In this document: piece after piece, positions 19,917 to 27,899 of the stretch | Position numbering within the stretch: position 1 is the stretch's first letter | Layout of the letters: each line of letters starts with the position of its first letter | Assembly: GCF_018343535.1 (NCBI RefSeq) | Contig: NZ_JAGYPF010000003.1 | Location: forward strand, 62,001-126,000 | Reading direction: 5' to 3' | Source of the DNA: Neobacillus rhizophilus | Lineage (GTDB): Bacteria; Bacillota; Bacilli; Bacillales; Cytobacillaceae | DNA length: 64,000 nt | The notes under the pieces: generated by a model | What the model was told of the DNA's origin: nothing | What the model saw: the letters and a program-made list of their open reading frames with translations, nothing else | Databases searched by the model: none | Made by a program: the position numbers and the translations under genes

Positions 19917-20930
19917 TTAGTTTTTGTTTTTAGCAATTTCCGCTGCTACATCCACGATCATATCCTCTTGACCGCCGACAACTTTACGTTTTCCTAACTC
20001 TATTAAAATGTCACGTGAATCGATGCCAAATTTAGTTGCAGCACGTTTCGCATGAAGGGCAAAGCTTGAATAAACCCCTGCATATCCTAGTGTCAGGCTG
20101 TCTCTAGTAATTTCCTGTGGTACCGGCAGAATCGGTGCGACGATATCTTCTGCCATATCCATTATTTTATATAAATCGATGCCTGTTTTAATTCCCATCC
20201 GTTCACAAACGGCAACCAGCACTTCTGTCTGGGTGTTTCCGGCACCGGCACCTAAGCAGCGAACACTGCCATCGATGCGGGTCGCCCCTTCTTCAATTGC
20301 AACAAGCGTATTGGCCATGGCAAGAGAAAGATTGTTATGACCGTGGAAGCCGATATTAATTCCTACAGATTGTTTAAGGGCACGAATCCGTTCACGTACT
20401 TGTTCCGGAAGAAGATAACCTGCTGAATCAACCACATAAACAGTATCAGCACCGTAGCTTTCCATTAATTTAGCCTGTTCAACAAGTTTGTCTACTGGTG
20501 CCATGTGGTTCATCATTAAGAATCCAACTGTTTCCATACCAAGTTCTTTTGCATAAGCAATATGCTGCGGTGCCACATCTGCTTCAGTAACATGTGTAGC
20601 AATACGAGCCATTTTTGCCCCTAAATTAGCCGCTTCCTTTAGCTCATGCAGTGTACCGATTCCCGGTATTAATAAAACAGCAATTTTTGATTTATCAGCA
20701 ACCGAAACAGCTGCTTCGATTAATTCCATTTCATTTGTTTTTGACAGGCCATATTGTAAAGAAGACCCTGCAAGTCCATCACCGTGTGATACTTCAATAA
20801 ATGGTACATTGGCATCATTCAATGCTTTTGCTACTTTCAATACTTGCTCGACAGTATATTGATGGGCAATCGCATGGCTGCCGTCCCGTAATGCTACTTC
20901 AGTAATGATAATATCCCTGTTGTTTTCCAT
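19917..20930 (-). CDS. mhpE: 4-hydroxy-2-oxovalerate aldolase (DmpG/MhpE type)
   Basis: This 337-residue HMGL-like TIM-barrel aldolase contains ITEVALRDGSHAIAHQ (metal and catalytic residues), EVSHGDGLAGSSLQYG, TVYVVDSAGYLLP and GFHGHNNLSLAMANT. It also has the C-terminal CERMG and EDIVAPILPVPQEITRDSLTLGYAGVYSSF region that communicates with the dehydrogenase partner. It cleaves 4-hydroxy-2-oxo acids to pyruvate plus an aldehyde that is channelled to MhpF. The frame is open to 21005, overlapping mhpF. ATG 20930, 20 bases after the mhpF stop and preceded by AAAGGGG, fits the family start (RDIIITEVALRDGSHA). Confidence 0.92.
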   Translation of the reverse strand: MENNRDIIITEVALRDGSHAIAHQYTVEQVLKVAKALNDANVPFIEVSHGDGLAGSSLQYGLSKTNEMELIEAAVSVADKSKIAVLLIPGIGTLHELKEAANLGAKMARIATHVTEADVAPQHIAYAKELGMETVGFLMMNHMAPVDKLVEQAKLMESYGADTVYVVDSAGYLLPEQVRERIRALKQSVGINIGFHGHNNLSLAMANTLVAIEEGATRIDGSVRCLGAGAGNTQTEVLVAVCERMGIKTGIDLYKIMDMAEDIVAPILPVPQEITRDSLTLGYAGVYSSFALHAKRAATKFGIDSRDILIELGKRKVVGGQEDMIVDVAAEIAKNKN

Positions 20931-20949
20931 TGTTTTTTCGGCCCCTTTC

Positions 20950-21834
20950 TTAAACGGTTTGTTTCTGTAATAAGTTTTTTGCAAATTCTTCTGCGATTTT
21001 AACACCTGCAGCTGTCATAATATCTAGGTTTCCAGAGTATTTTGGCAGATAATCCCCTGCTCCTTCTACCTCTAAGAAAATGGTTACCTTATTTCCATCA
21101 AAAATCGGCTCTGTACGTAGACGATACCCCGGAACATAGGATTGAACGACCTTAGTCATTTCTGCAATTGATTGTCTGATCGCTTCCTCGTTCATCTTTC
21201 CTTCTTCGACAAGCGTATAAACGGTGTCACGCATAAGGATCGGCGGTTCAGCAGGATTCAGGATAATGATGGCCTTTCCTTTTTTCGCGCCCCCAACTAC
21301 CTCAATCGCACGGGATGTCGTTTCAGTAAACTCATCGATATTTGCGCGAGTCCCTGGTCCGGCACTGCGGCTTGAAATGGTTGCCACAATCTCGGCATAT
21401 TCAACTGGGCAAACACGATTGACTGCATGCACCATTGGGATCGTCGCTTGGCCCCCGCAAGTAATCAAATTGATATTATCTTTCTCTAAATGCTCTTGAA
21501 TGTTTACCGCAGCACACACATATGGTCCAACCGCAGCAGGAGTCATATCGATTACTTTCTTTCCTGCTTCCTTTAACACTTTTGAGTTATAGAGATGTGC
21601 TTTGGCAGAAGTTGCATCAAAAATGATGTCAGCCAATTCCGGTGTTTTCAGAAACCCATCAATACCATCGCTTATAGTTGTATATCCTAATTCCTTGGCA
21701 CGGCGCAGTCCATCCGAATTTGGATCAATCCCAATCACAGTGGTTAATTCCAAAATTTCAGAGCGGCCAAGCTTAATCATTAAATCTGTCCCAATATTTC
21801 CTGAGCCAAGAATGGCAACTTTTACTTTTTCCAC
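20950..21834 (-). CDS. mhpF: Acetaldehyde dehydrogenase, acylating (DmpF/MhpF type)
   Basis: The enzyme has 294 residues. The NAD-binding start [19 protein letters not shown], the central SAKAHLYN and [18 protein letters not shown], and the catalytic-Cys region [19 protein letters not shown] identify an acylating aldehyde dehydrogenase. It turns acetaldehyde or propanal plus CoA into acyl-CoA and works in complex with the aldolase encoded next. The GTG start at 21834 has AGGAGGAGAAATGAA before it. No hydratase or ring-cleavage dioxygenase of a full meta-cleavage pathway is present, so the pair probably works on an intermediate imported or made elsewhere. Confidence 0.93.
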   Translation of the reverse strand: MEKVKVAILGSGNIGTDLMIKLGRSEILELTTVIGIDPNSDGLRRAKELGYTTISDGIDGFLKTPELADIIFDATSAKAHLYNSKVLKEAGKKVIDMTPAAVGPYVCAAVNIQEHLEKDNINLITCGGQATIPMVHAVNRVCPVEYAEIVATISSRSAGPGTRANIDEFTETTSRAIEVVGGAKKGKAIIILNPAEPPILMRDTVYTLVEEGKMNEEAIRQSIAEMTKVVQSYVPGYRLRTEPIFDGNKVTIFLEVEGAGDYLPKYSGNLDIMTAAGVKIAEEFAKNLLQKQTV

Positions 21835-21871
21835 TTCATTTCTCCTCCTAAAAATTAGTTCACGGGTAGTT

Positions 21872-21942
21872 CACGGGGACGGTTCTCGTGTCCCATTTTA
21901 TTCAATCCCTATTCCAAAATAGCTGCCAGAACAGTCCCTATC
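21872..21942. repeat. Palindromic GGGACGG repeat, copy 3 (decayed)
   Basis: A left arm GGGGACGGTTCTCGTG (from 21875) is followed about 40 bases later by AGAACAGTCCCTAT, a mutated right arm. The centre has lost pairing. It lies between iclR and mhpF. Confidence 0.6.
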
Positions 21943-22714
21943 GTTGCATTACACCTTTGTAGCCCAGTGCCTTTGAAATCTCTAATGCAGCTTTCCGGAT
22001 TCCGGCGATGACCTTTGGAAGACGTTCTTCATCTAGCCTGATTTTAGGGGCGGCACAGCTTATTGAAGCGATTACATTCCCTTGATGGTTAAAGATCGGA
22101 GCAGCGATACATTTCAGCCCTAACTCAATTTCTTCATCGTCAACCGCATAGCCGCACTCACGGATGGATTTTAAATGATTTTTAATTTCCTCTTTATCCG
22201 TCATCGTGAACTCCGTAAACGACAGCAAATTTTGGATTGACAGCAGCCGATCTACCTCTTGATCGCTTAAGTGGGCCAAAATAGCTTTCCCGACTCCTGT
22301 ACAATGTACCGGGGCTCTTTTTCCAATATGCGAGTACATCGTCAGGGTTCTCGGTCCATCTTCCTTTTCGATATAAATAATTTCGTTGCGGTTCAATAAA
22401 ACTAAGTGAACGGTTTCATTTAGTTCATTGACTAAATCCTTGATAATTGGTCGAGCAATGCTTCTTATGTCCAAATGTTTGCCGACAAAATTACCTAGTT
22501 CAAAAAGCTTTATACCTAAACGGTATTTGAGGTCATCCGGGTTTTGCTGAAGGTATCCCCTGTGTTCCAAAGTCTTAATAATCCCATGGACAGTACTTTT
22601 CGATAGATTTACCTTCTCGCTTATTTCCTTGACGCTTAGCTCTGAATTTGTTGTTAAAAAAATTTCAAGGACATCTGCTGCTCTTTCAATCGATTGAATT
22701 AAACGTTCAGACAT
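21938..22714 (-). CDS. IclR-family transcriptional regulator of the aldolase cassette
   Basis: This 258-residue regulator has an N-terminal winged helix (residues about 8-70: IQSIERAADVLEIFL, SVKEISEKVNLSKSTVHGIIKTLEHRGYL) and a C-terminal effector domain with HCTGVGKAILAHLSD, GYAVDDEEIELGLKCIAAPIFNHQGNVIASIS. It probably controls mhpF-mhpE-gntP downstream in response to a small organic acid. The frame is open to 22753. ATG 22714 is chosen for the GGAGGATTAATA leader and because a promoter can be read further upstream. An inverted repeat between promoter and start suggests autoregulation. Confidence 0.9.
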   Translation of the reverse strand: MSERLIQSIERAADVLEIFLTTNSELSVKEISEKVNLSKSTVHGIIKTLEHRGYLQQNPDDLKYRLGIKLFELGNFVGKHLDIRSIARPIIKDLVNELNETVHLVLLNRNEIIYIEKEDGPRTLTMYSHIGKRAPVHCTGVGKAILAHLSDQEVDRLLSIQNLLSFTEFTMTDKEEIKNHLKSIRECGYAVDDEEIELGLKCIAAPIFNHQGNVIASISCAAPKIRLDEERLPKVIAGIRKAALEISKALGYKGVMQR

Positions 22715-22731
22715 TATTAATCCTCCATTGC

Positions 22732-22764
22732 GTTCGATATTGTCGAACACCATTCGATAATATC
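22732..22764. promoter_or_regulatory. Candidate IclR operator (nested inverted repeats)
   Basis: GATATTGTCGAA (22736-22747) and TTCGATAATATC (22753-22764) form a 12-base inverted repeat with one mismatch and a five-base spacer. Nested within is GTTCGA-N5-TCGAAC (22732-22748). It lies between the predicted transcription start and the iclR ATG, a position suited to repression. Confidence 0.65.
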
Positions 22765-22777
22765 AACCTACAAATTT

Positions 22778-22806
22778 ATAATATCTTGCATTTTTTATTG
22801 TGTCAA
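22778..22806 (-). promoter_or_regulatory. SigA promoter of iclR
   Basis: TTGACA (22801-22806) and TATTAT (22778-22783) are separated by 17 bases on the minus strand. The predicted start is near 22771. Confidence 0.75.
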
Positions 22807-22868
22807 TATTTTTAGAATTCATAAATTTTAAGTAAACCTGCTTGAAATGGGTGGTTAAAAGCAAAAAA

Positions 22869-22901
22869 AAGAGCCTAATCCTTGCGGAATAAGCTCTTTG
22901 A
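22869..22901 (-). terminator. Terminator after the HesB-like gene
   Basis: AAAGAGCTTATTCCG with CGGATTAGGCTCTTT-type pairing forms the stem, followed on the minus strand by TTTTTTTT. Confidence 0.85.
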
Positions 22902-22905
22902 AAAA

Positions 22906-23169
22906 TTAGATAATCTCAAATTGTTTAAAACCAGTCGTGTCGGGGATAAAATCCAATGTTTTGTTCCTGAAATAATGGCATTCGGATTGGTCAATGATAA
23001 ACTGAAGTTCATCCAATTTTATTAATTCGTCATTTGCCTGAATGGAATCTTCAAAGGTCAGTTTAGCTTTCATAAAACAACTTTTCCGCATTTGCAAGCG
23101 GATAAATGTGTTTGAATTTTGCAATCGGTTTTGTAATTCTGCTTTCGCTGCTTCAGTTAAAATAAACAT
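22906..23169 (-). CDS. HesB/YneR-like small protein
   Basis: This 87-residue protein resembles the short HesB-like (IscA-fold) proteins of Bacillus: FILTEAAKAELQNRL at the N-terminus, ADELIKLDELQFIIDQSECHYF in the middle, and DFIPDTTGFKQFEI at the end. The three conserved cysteines of true A-type Fe-S carriers are not present (only Cys31 and one in SECHYF), so an Fe-S scaffold role is doubtful. A terminator follows. Family placement is moderate. Confidence 0.6.
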   Translation of the reverse strand: MFILTEAAKAELQNRLQNSNTFIRLQMRKSCFMKAKLTFEDSIQANDELIKLDELQFIIDQSECHYFRNKTLDFIPDTTGFKQFEII

Positions 23170-23334
23170 ATAATCATCTCGTTTTTTCGTTTTTTAATCA
23201 ATCTATAACTCTATTTAAAATTAAGTGGAAATTAATTTCAAGTTTTTATGTAAGCGTTTTTGGTCTAAAACCACCTTTCAATAAATATTTTTGTAGAGAG
23301 ACAACCCATTAAAAATGAAAGGTGAGGCCCGCCC

Positions 23335-23556
23335 ATGTTTGCAGTTCATTTTCTTGAAAATAAAAATGTTTTATTAACTCAGCTGCTAAAACGTATTCCA
23401 GCAGTTGGAGAGGATCTAACCATTAAAGGCCGCAAAGCCAAGGTTTCAAACGTCGAGCATATTGACGAAAAAACGATACATGTGAAAGTGGTTTTAGAAG
23501 AAATCAAAAAAGGTAAAGTGGCAGTTGTCGATAATTCTAAGAAGAAAAAGAAATAA
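23335..23556 (+). CDS. Small basic-tailed protein, unknown function
   Basis: This 73-residue protein starts at an ATG after GAAAGGTGAGGCCCGCCC. The body (FAVHFLENKNVLLTQLLKRIPAVGEDLTIKGRKAKVSNVEHIDEKTIHVKVVLE) reads as a small beta-barrel-like fold, and the tail is KKKKK. It resembles short proteins annotated as hypothetical in Bacillus. It ends 8 bases before a palindromic repeat that may act as its terminator. No function can be assigned. Confidence 0.65.
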   Translation: MFAVHFLENKNVLLTQLLKRIPAVGEDLTIKGRKAKVSNVEHIDEKTIHVKVVLEEIKKGKVAVVDNSKKKKK

Positions 23557-23563
23557 GGAACAC

Positions 23564-23610
23564 GGGGACGGTTCTTTTGTTTCAATTTTTGAAACAAAAG
23601 AACCGTCCCT
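23564..23610. repeat. Palindromic GGGACGG repeat, copy 4
   Basis: The arms GGGACGGTTCTTTTGTTTC (23565-23583) and its exact complement (23591-23609) are joined by a seven-base loop. The centre has GTTTC/GAAAC instead of GCTTC/GAAGC, a paired change relative to copies 1 and 2. Confidence 0.9.
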
Positions 23611-23618
23611 ATTTATCC

Positions 23619-23996
23619 TTATTTATCTTCCCTTAACAAATAATCATTGCCGTCCTGGTCATGGAAGGAAAACATCGTTCCGAATGGCATTCTTAACATT
23701 TCCCCTACTTTTACTCCATTTTGTTTCATTTTTTCATAAGCAGATTCGATATCGGCCGTGCTGAAGAGGATCGATGGGTGCTGAACCTTTGATGGGTCAT
23801 GCTGTTCCATCGCAGCTTTTGCATAAAGGACTAAGTTAGTGAATTCATCGCCACTTGGTCCGACTTCTATCCAAGAGAAGTCTGGCCCCATTGGCTGCTC
23901 TTCTTTTAGGACAAAGCCGACTTTATTAATCCAAAAATCTTTTGCTTCTTCTTGATCATTTACATAAACAGTAACTTTTGCAACTTTATTAATCAT
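23619..23996 (-). CDS. VOC/glyoxalase-superfamily protein
   Basis: This 125-residue single-module VOC protein contains KVTVYVNDQEEAKDFWINKVGFVLKEEQPMGPDFSWIEVGP and IESAYEKMKQNGVKVGEMLRMPFGTMFSFHDQDGNDYLL. This is the beta-alpha-beta-beta-beta layout of the glyoxalase/bleomycin-resistance fold. The substrate is unknown; relatives include lactoylglutathione-lyase-like and dioxygenase-like proteins of uncertain activity. A weak AAAAGGAGTTTTAGCAGG leader precedes the ATG. Confidence 0.8.
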   Translation of the reverse strand: MINKVAKVTVYVNDQEEAKDFWINKVGFVLKEEQPMGPDFSWIEVGPSGDEFTNLVLYAKAAMEQHDPSKVQHPSILFSTADIESAYEKMKQNGVKVGEMLRMPFGTMFSFHDQDGNDYLLREDK

Positions 23997-24065
23997 CCTG
24001 CTAAAACTCCTTTTCTAAATATACAAAATAAGTTTATCAACCTAATTTTGCAAAAGCAATTTTAA

Positions 24066-24176
24066 ATGAAAACTCGTCGATCGGCGAGTCCGTTAGGACG
24101 AAGACAGAGACCTAGTTGAATTTATGCGTTAAGAAAGTGTAAAATTAGGGGGAATTTTACACTTTCTTATTAGCCA
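24066..24176 (+). repeat. Structured 110-bp repeat, copy A
   Basis: It starts GAAAACTCGTCGATCGGCGAG (hairpin 1), then GTCCGTTAGGAC (hairpin 2), CGAAGACAGAGACCTAGTTG, and a long hairpin 3 (AAGAAAGTGTAAAATT with AATTTTACACTTTCTT). It ends TTATTAGCC. Related copies are at 47457-47531 and 53850-53961. Confidence 0.8.
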
Positions 24177-24186
24177 AAAAAATGAA

Positions 24187-25443
24187 CTATTTTTGAGTTC
24201 CCCCCTGAGGGTCAGATATCAACCCCATAAATAAAATAGTTCCGCTTTCTTCTTCGGTAATCGCCATGAAAAATGGCCGATTTACTTCTATAAAGAAGGG
24301 ATTATCTATGCTTGCCGACTCTTTTACCATTTGGACAGAGGTTGCCGCAGCCCCTTCTGTCCCTGCTTCATTCACATCGATAAATGTCTTTTGTTTCACT
24401 TCACTGATCATTATGGGATCCGTCTCTTTCACCATTTTTGAAAAATTAGCACGAGTGTCAAAAGCGGTCTCCATCCCCAGATTCTTTAATGGGTCATTCA
24501 ATATCACTTCATACTCCAATTGAAACTTTGGCAGCAGAACGGTCCCCTTTTTTTCGGTAAATTCAGAGTTCCACTTCTCCCAATTTTCAGTTGTCAGCAT
24601 TTTTTGGAATGCTGCTAAATTGGAACTCTCCCTTGGAAGAAATATCTTCATGCTCATTTGACCATCACCATATGGAAGCGAAACCGCCTGGAAATCTTCG
24701 GTTTCCAAATAAGCCAATTTTTCGTTCAGCGTCATAAGCGGCACCTTTTTGGTGGTCCCTTCTGTCAGATAAAAAGTTTGTTCCTTTGTTTGCTCTTTAT
24801 CAAATTCATATTGCCATTTCCCGTTAAAATAAATCGCGTTAATCAGAACAGCGACTAAATCTGGATCTAAAGGAGCTTCAATAATTTCCTTAATTTTACC
24901 ATTCGTCGATTTCTTCACCCAATCATTAATCAACGGAACCGATTGGCTATCATTGATATCAATCTCTTTTATTTCTGCATTAAAATAATCTCTGTTGTTC
25001 GTTGCAAAATCGTCCTGAAAGTGGAAGTCTTTGTTTAACCAAATGGAGTTTGCGATATTGAGCTGAATTTGCTTTGAATGCTTATGTAACATCGACATCA
25101 TTGAGGCGTTTGCTTGACTTAACTCACTGGCATCCATTCCGGTCGTTTGCAAAACCTTCGCCATCTCTTCCTTTGTTGCCCCATCGGCCCCGTTGTAGAC
25201 CATTGACAACGCCATGAATAAACTTGTCGGAGAAATAACCGTATTGCCGCCGTTTCCTGCTCCTATCTCTGTTAACAGTTTCATCCCCAATTGATTATTG
25301 GCGGAAACAATTTCCGTATAATCTTCCTTTCCAAAAATAGCGTTAATGGATGGAGCCAAATTTCCGGTTTGTTTCATTCCCATCCCCCACACCATTAGAA
25401 TAAAGAAAACCACTAGTATAAGCGGAAAAATGAATTTTTTCAT
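24187..25443 (-). CDS. Membrane-anchored serpin (serine protease inhibitor)
   Basis: The 418-residue protein has an N-terminal membrane segment (residues about 3-22; no lipobox Cys), so it should act outside the membrane. The serpin core is clear: GGNTVISPTSLFMALSMVYNGADG, NSIWLN, LINAIYFNGKW, and the C-terminal NRPFFMAITEEESGTILFMGLISDP. The reactive-centre hinge is EAGTEGAAATS. Counting from the hinge places the scissile bond at Lys-Glu-Ser, so P1 is probably Glu (KE|S). The hinge has small residues, as inhibitory serpins require. The start is ATG 25443 (a GTG at 25446 is adjacent), with AAAGGAG upstream. Confidence 0.88.
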   Translation of the reverse strand: MKKFIFPLILVVFFILMVWGMGMKQTGNLAPSINAIFGKEDYTEIVSANNQLGMKLLTEIGAGNGGNTVISPTSLFMALSMVYNGADGATKEEMAKVLQTTGMDASELSQANASMMSMLHKHSKQIQLNIANSIWLNKDFHFQDDFATNNRDYFNAEIKEIDINDSQSVPLINDWVKKSTNGKIKEIIEAPLDPDLVAVLINAIYFNGKWQYEFDKEQTKEQTFYLTEGTTKKVPLMTLNEKLAYLETEDFQAVSLPYGDGQMSMKIFLPRESSNLAAFQKMLTTENWEKWNSEFTEKKGTVLLPKFQLEYEVILNDPLKNLGMETAFDTRANFSKMVKETDPIMISEVKQKTFIDVNEAGTEGAAATSVQMVKESASIDNPFFIEVNRPFFMAITEEESGTILFMGLISDPQGGTQK

Positions 25444-25503
25444 CACACCACCACTCCTTTACTAGATTAGACTGCCCACCTAAAATAAAAGTTTCAAAGC
25501 AAA

Positions 25504-25547
25504 GGGACGGTTCTTGTGCTTCAAATTGAAGCACAAGAACCGTCCCC
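25504..25547. repeat. Palindromic GGGACGG repeat, copy 5
   Basis: Arms GGGACGGTTCTTGTGCTTC and exact complement GAAGCACAAGAACCGTCCC with a five-base loop. The centre TTGTGC/GCACAA differs from copy 1 on both arms together. It is between serpin and an orphan binding-protein gene. Confidence 0.9.
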
Positions 25548-25556
25548 ATGTTTCAC

Positions 25557-26552
25557 TTATTCTCCTAGTATCTTAGCGTCCTTAATTAAATCTTCTGTTA
25601 GGGTGATGCCTTCTTCAGCAGCGGCTTTTTTGTTGATGACGAGTTCTAGCTTTTCTGGGAAGCCGACTGGAATTTCGCTTGGTTTCTTTCCTTTTAGGAT
25701 TTCGACTGCCATTTTACCAGTTGAATAGCCAAGATCATGGTAGTTTAGACCATAAGAGGCGAATGTTCCTCGTTTTACAGAATCACCTTCACCAACAAAT
25801 GTTGGGATATCTTTCGCATTTGCTACAGTAATAACGGATTCAAGAGCAGCAACAACCGTATTGTCCTTAGGAATGTAAAGGACATCCACACGACCAACTA
25901 ATGATTCAGCAGCCTGCTTCACTTCGGAACCGGCTGTAATAGTTGTCTCAACTGACTCCAGTCCCTCTGCCTCAATCGCTTTCTTGGCATTCTTCACGTT
26001 TACAACAGAGTTAGGTTCACCATTGTTATAGATGATGCCGACCTTCTTGGCATTAGGAACAAACTTCTTTATCGCAGCAATCGTATTCTTAATGGCATCT
26101 GGGTGCGTATCAGATGTTCCAGTGGCATTGCCGCCTGGCTTATCTAAACTTTTAACTAATTGCGCACCAACCGGATCCGTAATAGCCGTAAATAAAACTG
26201 GTATCTCCTTCGTGTTTTTCAATACAGCCTGTGCACTTGGCGTGGCAATTGCTAAAATTAGATCATTCTTGTCCGAAACTAATTTTTGGGCAATTGATAA
26301 ATTGGTATTCATGTCGCCCTGTGCATTTTGGTAATCAAGCTTCAAGTTCTTTCCTTCTTCATAACCAGCATCCTTCAAGGCCGCGATAAACCCTTCGCGG
26401 GCAGCATCAAGGGACGGATGCTCAACGATTTGCGTGATCCCTATTTTTACTTCTTTTTCTTTCTTTTCCCCACTAGTTTCCTTGCTTCCCCCACCACAAG
26501 CAGAAAGCAGCAACAATACTCCCATCAAAACAATGGCTAAACTCTTTTTCAC
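25557..26552 (-). CDS. ABC transporter substrate-binding lipoprotein (ABC_sub_bind family, TrpX-like)
   Basis: This 331-residue lipoprotein has a signal peptide ending LLLLSACGGG (lipobox Cys20). The mature domain (VKIGITQIVEHPSLDAAREGFIAALKDAGYEEGKNLKLDYQNAQGD, ATPSAQAVL, VLFTAITDPVGAQLV, GIIYNNGEPNSV, FASYGLNYHDLGYSTGKMAVEIL) matches PF04392 binding proteins; known members bind amino acids such as tryptophan or tyrosine. No permease or ATPase gene is adjacent on either side, only palindromic repeats, so partners must be elsewhere. An inverted repeat overlaps its likely promoter. Confidence 0.85.
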   Translation of the reverse strand: MKKSLAIVLMGVLLLLSACGGGSKETSGEKKEKEVKIGITQIVEHPSLDAAREGFIAALKDAGYEEGKNLKLDYQNAQGDMNTNLSIAQKLVSDKNDLILAIATPSAQAVLKNTKEIPVLFTAITDPVGAQLVKSLDKPGGNATGTSDTHPDAIKNTIAAIKKFVPNAKKVGIIYNNGEPNSVVNVKNAKKAIEAEGLESVETTITAGSEVKQAAESLVGRVDVLYIPKDNTVVAALESVITVANAKDIPTFVGEGDSVKRGTFASYGLNYHDLGYSTGKMAVEILKGKKPSEIPVGFPEKLELVINKKAAAEEGITLTEDLIKDAKILGE

Positions 26553-26640
26553 CTTTTCTCCCCCTCAGCGGACTATGAACGCAGTAATAACCGCTCTAAT
26601 TTTTCTGAAAAATAAATAATATTCAGATTTTACCATATAT

Positions 26641-26658
26641 TATTGTTATAGAACAATA
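26641..26658. promoter_or_regulatory. Inverted repeat TATTGTT-N4-AACAATA, candidate operator
   Basis: A perfect seven-base inverted repeat lies about 90 bases upstream of the orphan binding-protein gene. On the minus strand it overlaps a possible -35 (TTGTTC) followed 18 bases later by TAAAAT. The regulator is unknown. Confidence 0.4.
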
Positions 26659-26722
26659 GATTTTCGATAAAAATTTTATCACTTTAAACCAAAAAAGCGT
26701 TGCTCATTTTTGATAAAGCAAA

Positions 26723-26767
26723 GGGACGTTTCTTGTGCTTCAAAAATTGAAGCACAAGAAACGTCCC
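26723..26767. repeat. Palindromic GGGACGG repeat, copy 6 (both outer arms changed)
   Basis: Left arm GGGACGTTTCTTGTGCTTC and right arm GAAGCACAAGAAACGTCCC are exact complements. The otherwise constant GGTTC/GAACC block has become GTTTC/GAAAC on both sides, a compensatory pair of changes. Confidence 0.9.
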
Positions 26768-26773
26768 CACGTA

Positions 26774-27610
26774 TCATATTTTTGTAAAAATAATCCCAAG
26801 AATCGCAGAGAATATGCCGACAAGCTGGTATCGTTTTAATTTCTCCTTAAAGAACCAACAACCAGCCAGGATGACAACAAGGCAATTCAAGCTGACGATT
26901 GGGAAGATAATACTGGCAATACCTTTTTGCAATGCATAGAAATAACAGCTGTACCCGATGACACTGACTAAACCGGCCATGGACCCGACATTCACTTCGG
27001 ACCTCAGCCAGCTTTCCTTTTCCCTCAAACTGGTCAGGGCCAAATAAATGCTGCCCCCGCCGTACATACAAATTAATGTACTTAGCGAACTAATTTGCAA
27101 ATAGGATGTTGTTTTCATTAATATTCCCAGAATCCCAAAGGACAGAATTGCCATTACGACCCGATAAATCCATGGACCATAATTTGTGCCGTGACTTTTG
27201 CCCGGCGAATATTGAATCATCAGGGCTGAACCGAGTATTACCACAATCCCAATCCAATGGGCCAGACTGATTTCTTCATGAAAAATAATCGCTGCCCCAA
27301 GAATCGGCATGATTGCATTGGCGCCAATTAAAGGCGACGTTAGGCTGGCAGGACCCTTTTCGAAGGCCTTGGACATCTGAATATTGCCATTCGCATTTAA
27401 GATGCCAATCAGGCCGCCCAAAATGATGGCATAAAGGTTAAACCGTAAATCCCCAACATAAATTCCATAAGCAAGTGTTAAGATAAACGCTACAAAATAA
27501 AAGAAAAACTGGATATGCACTTTGGACAAACCACGGCTTGTACTCCATTTAAAAATCGTATTATTTGTACCGAAGCTTAAGGTTGTTACCAATGCTGCAG
27601 CAATCCACAT
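26774..27610 (-). CDS. EamA/DMT-family transporter
   Basis: This 278-residue transporter has ten predicted membrane segments in two EamA halves (WIAAALVTTLSFGTNNTIFK onward; second half from YRVVMAILSFGILGILMKTTSYL). FEKGPASLTSPLIGANAIMPILGAAIIFHEEISLAHWIGIVVILGSALM is typical of drug/metabolite exporters. The frame is open to 27712. ATG 27610 (MWIAAALV) is chosen because GAAGGTTTCAGC precedes it and it begins the first membrane helix. Cargo is unknown. Confidence 0.8.
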   Translation of the reverse strand: MWIAAALVTTLSFGTNNTIFKWSTSRGLSKVHIQFFFYFVAFILTLAYGIYVGDLRFNLYAIILGGLIGILNANGNIQMSKAFEKGPASLTSPLIGANAIMPILGAAIIFHEEISLAHWIGIVVILGSALMIQYSPGKSHGTNYGPWIYRVVMAILSFGILGILMKTTSYLQISSLSTLICMYGGGSIYLALTSLREKESWLRSEVNVGSMAGLVSVIGYSCYFYALQKGIASIIFPIVSLNCLVVILAGCWFFKEKLKRYQLVGIFSAILGIIFTKI

Positions 27611-27695
27611 GCTGAAACCTTCTTCCCTATCATTTTCCACTCTCATTTTAAATCTATTAGAAAGTCCTAGCAATATATTTTTTTGGGAAAGGAAC

Positions 27696-27729
27696 ACGGG
27701 GACTGTTCTCATGTTTCAAAACTTGAAAC
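27696..27729. repeat. Palindromic GGGACGG repeat, copy 7 (right arm lost)
   Basis: A left arm GGGGACTGTTCTCATGTTTC is followed by only the central GAAAC of the right arm; the outer AACCGTCCC is missing. This is a half element. Confidence 0.7.
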
Positions 27730-27853
27730 TACCAAAATAAACGTGCTTTCTCCCGGTCAATAGAATTAAATAAAATGAATGACTTCATTCTATTGCACAT
27801 TAGGTCTATCTATCAATTATTTAAAATTTCATACCTTGGCATTACACCAATAA

Positions 27854-27879
27854 AGGAACCCAAACTTTACAGGGTTCCT
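27854..27879 (-). terminator. Terminator after the glutamate-type symporter gene
   Basis: AGGAACCC and GGGTTCCT form a stem with a ten-base loop, with TTTATTG following on the minus strand. Confidence 0.65.
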
Positions 27880-27899
27880 CTACTAAATCAGCTATTCCA

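Noticed and set aside
23246..23260. cre-like TGTAAGCGTTTTTG before the 73-residue gene
   Set aside because: The final CA is TG, so two mismatches remain, and no carbon-related gene is adjacent.
24066..24110. Hammerhead ribozyme in the structured repeat (GTCCGTTAGGACGAA resembles stem II plus GAA)
   Set aside because: The CUGANGA core is not present (TTGGCGA instead) and copy C loses the GAA, so catalysis is not supported; only the stem similarity remains.
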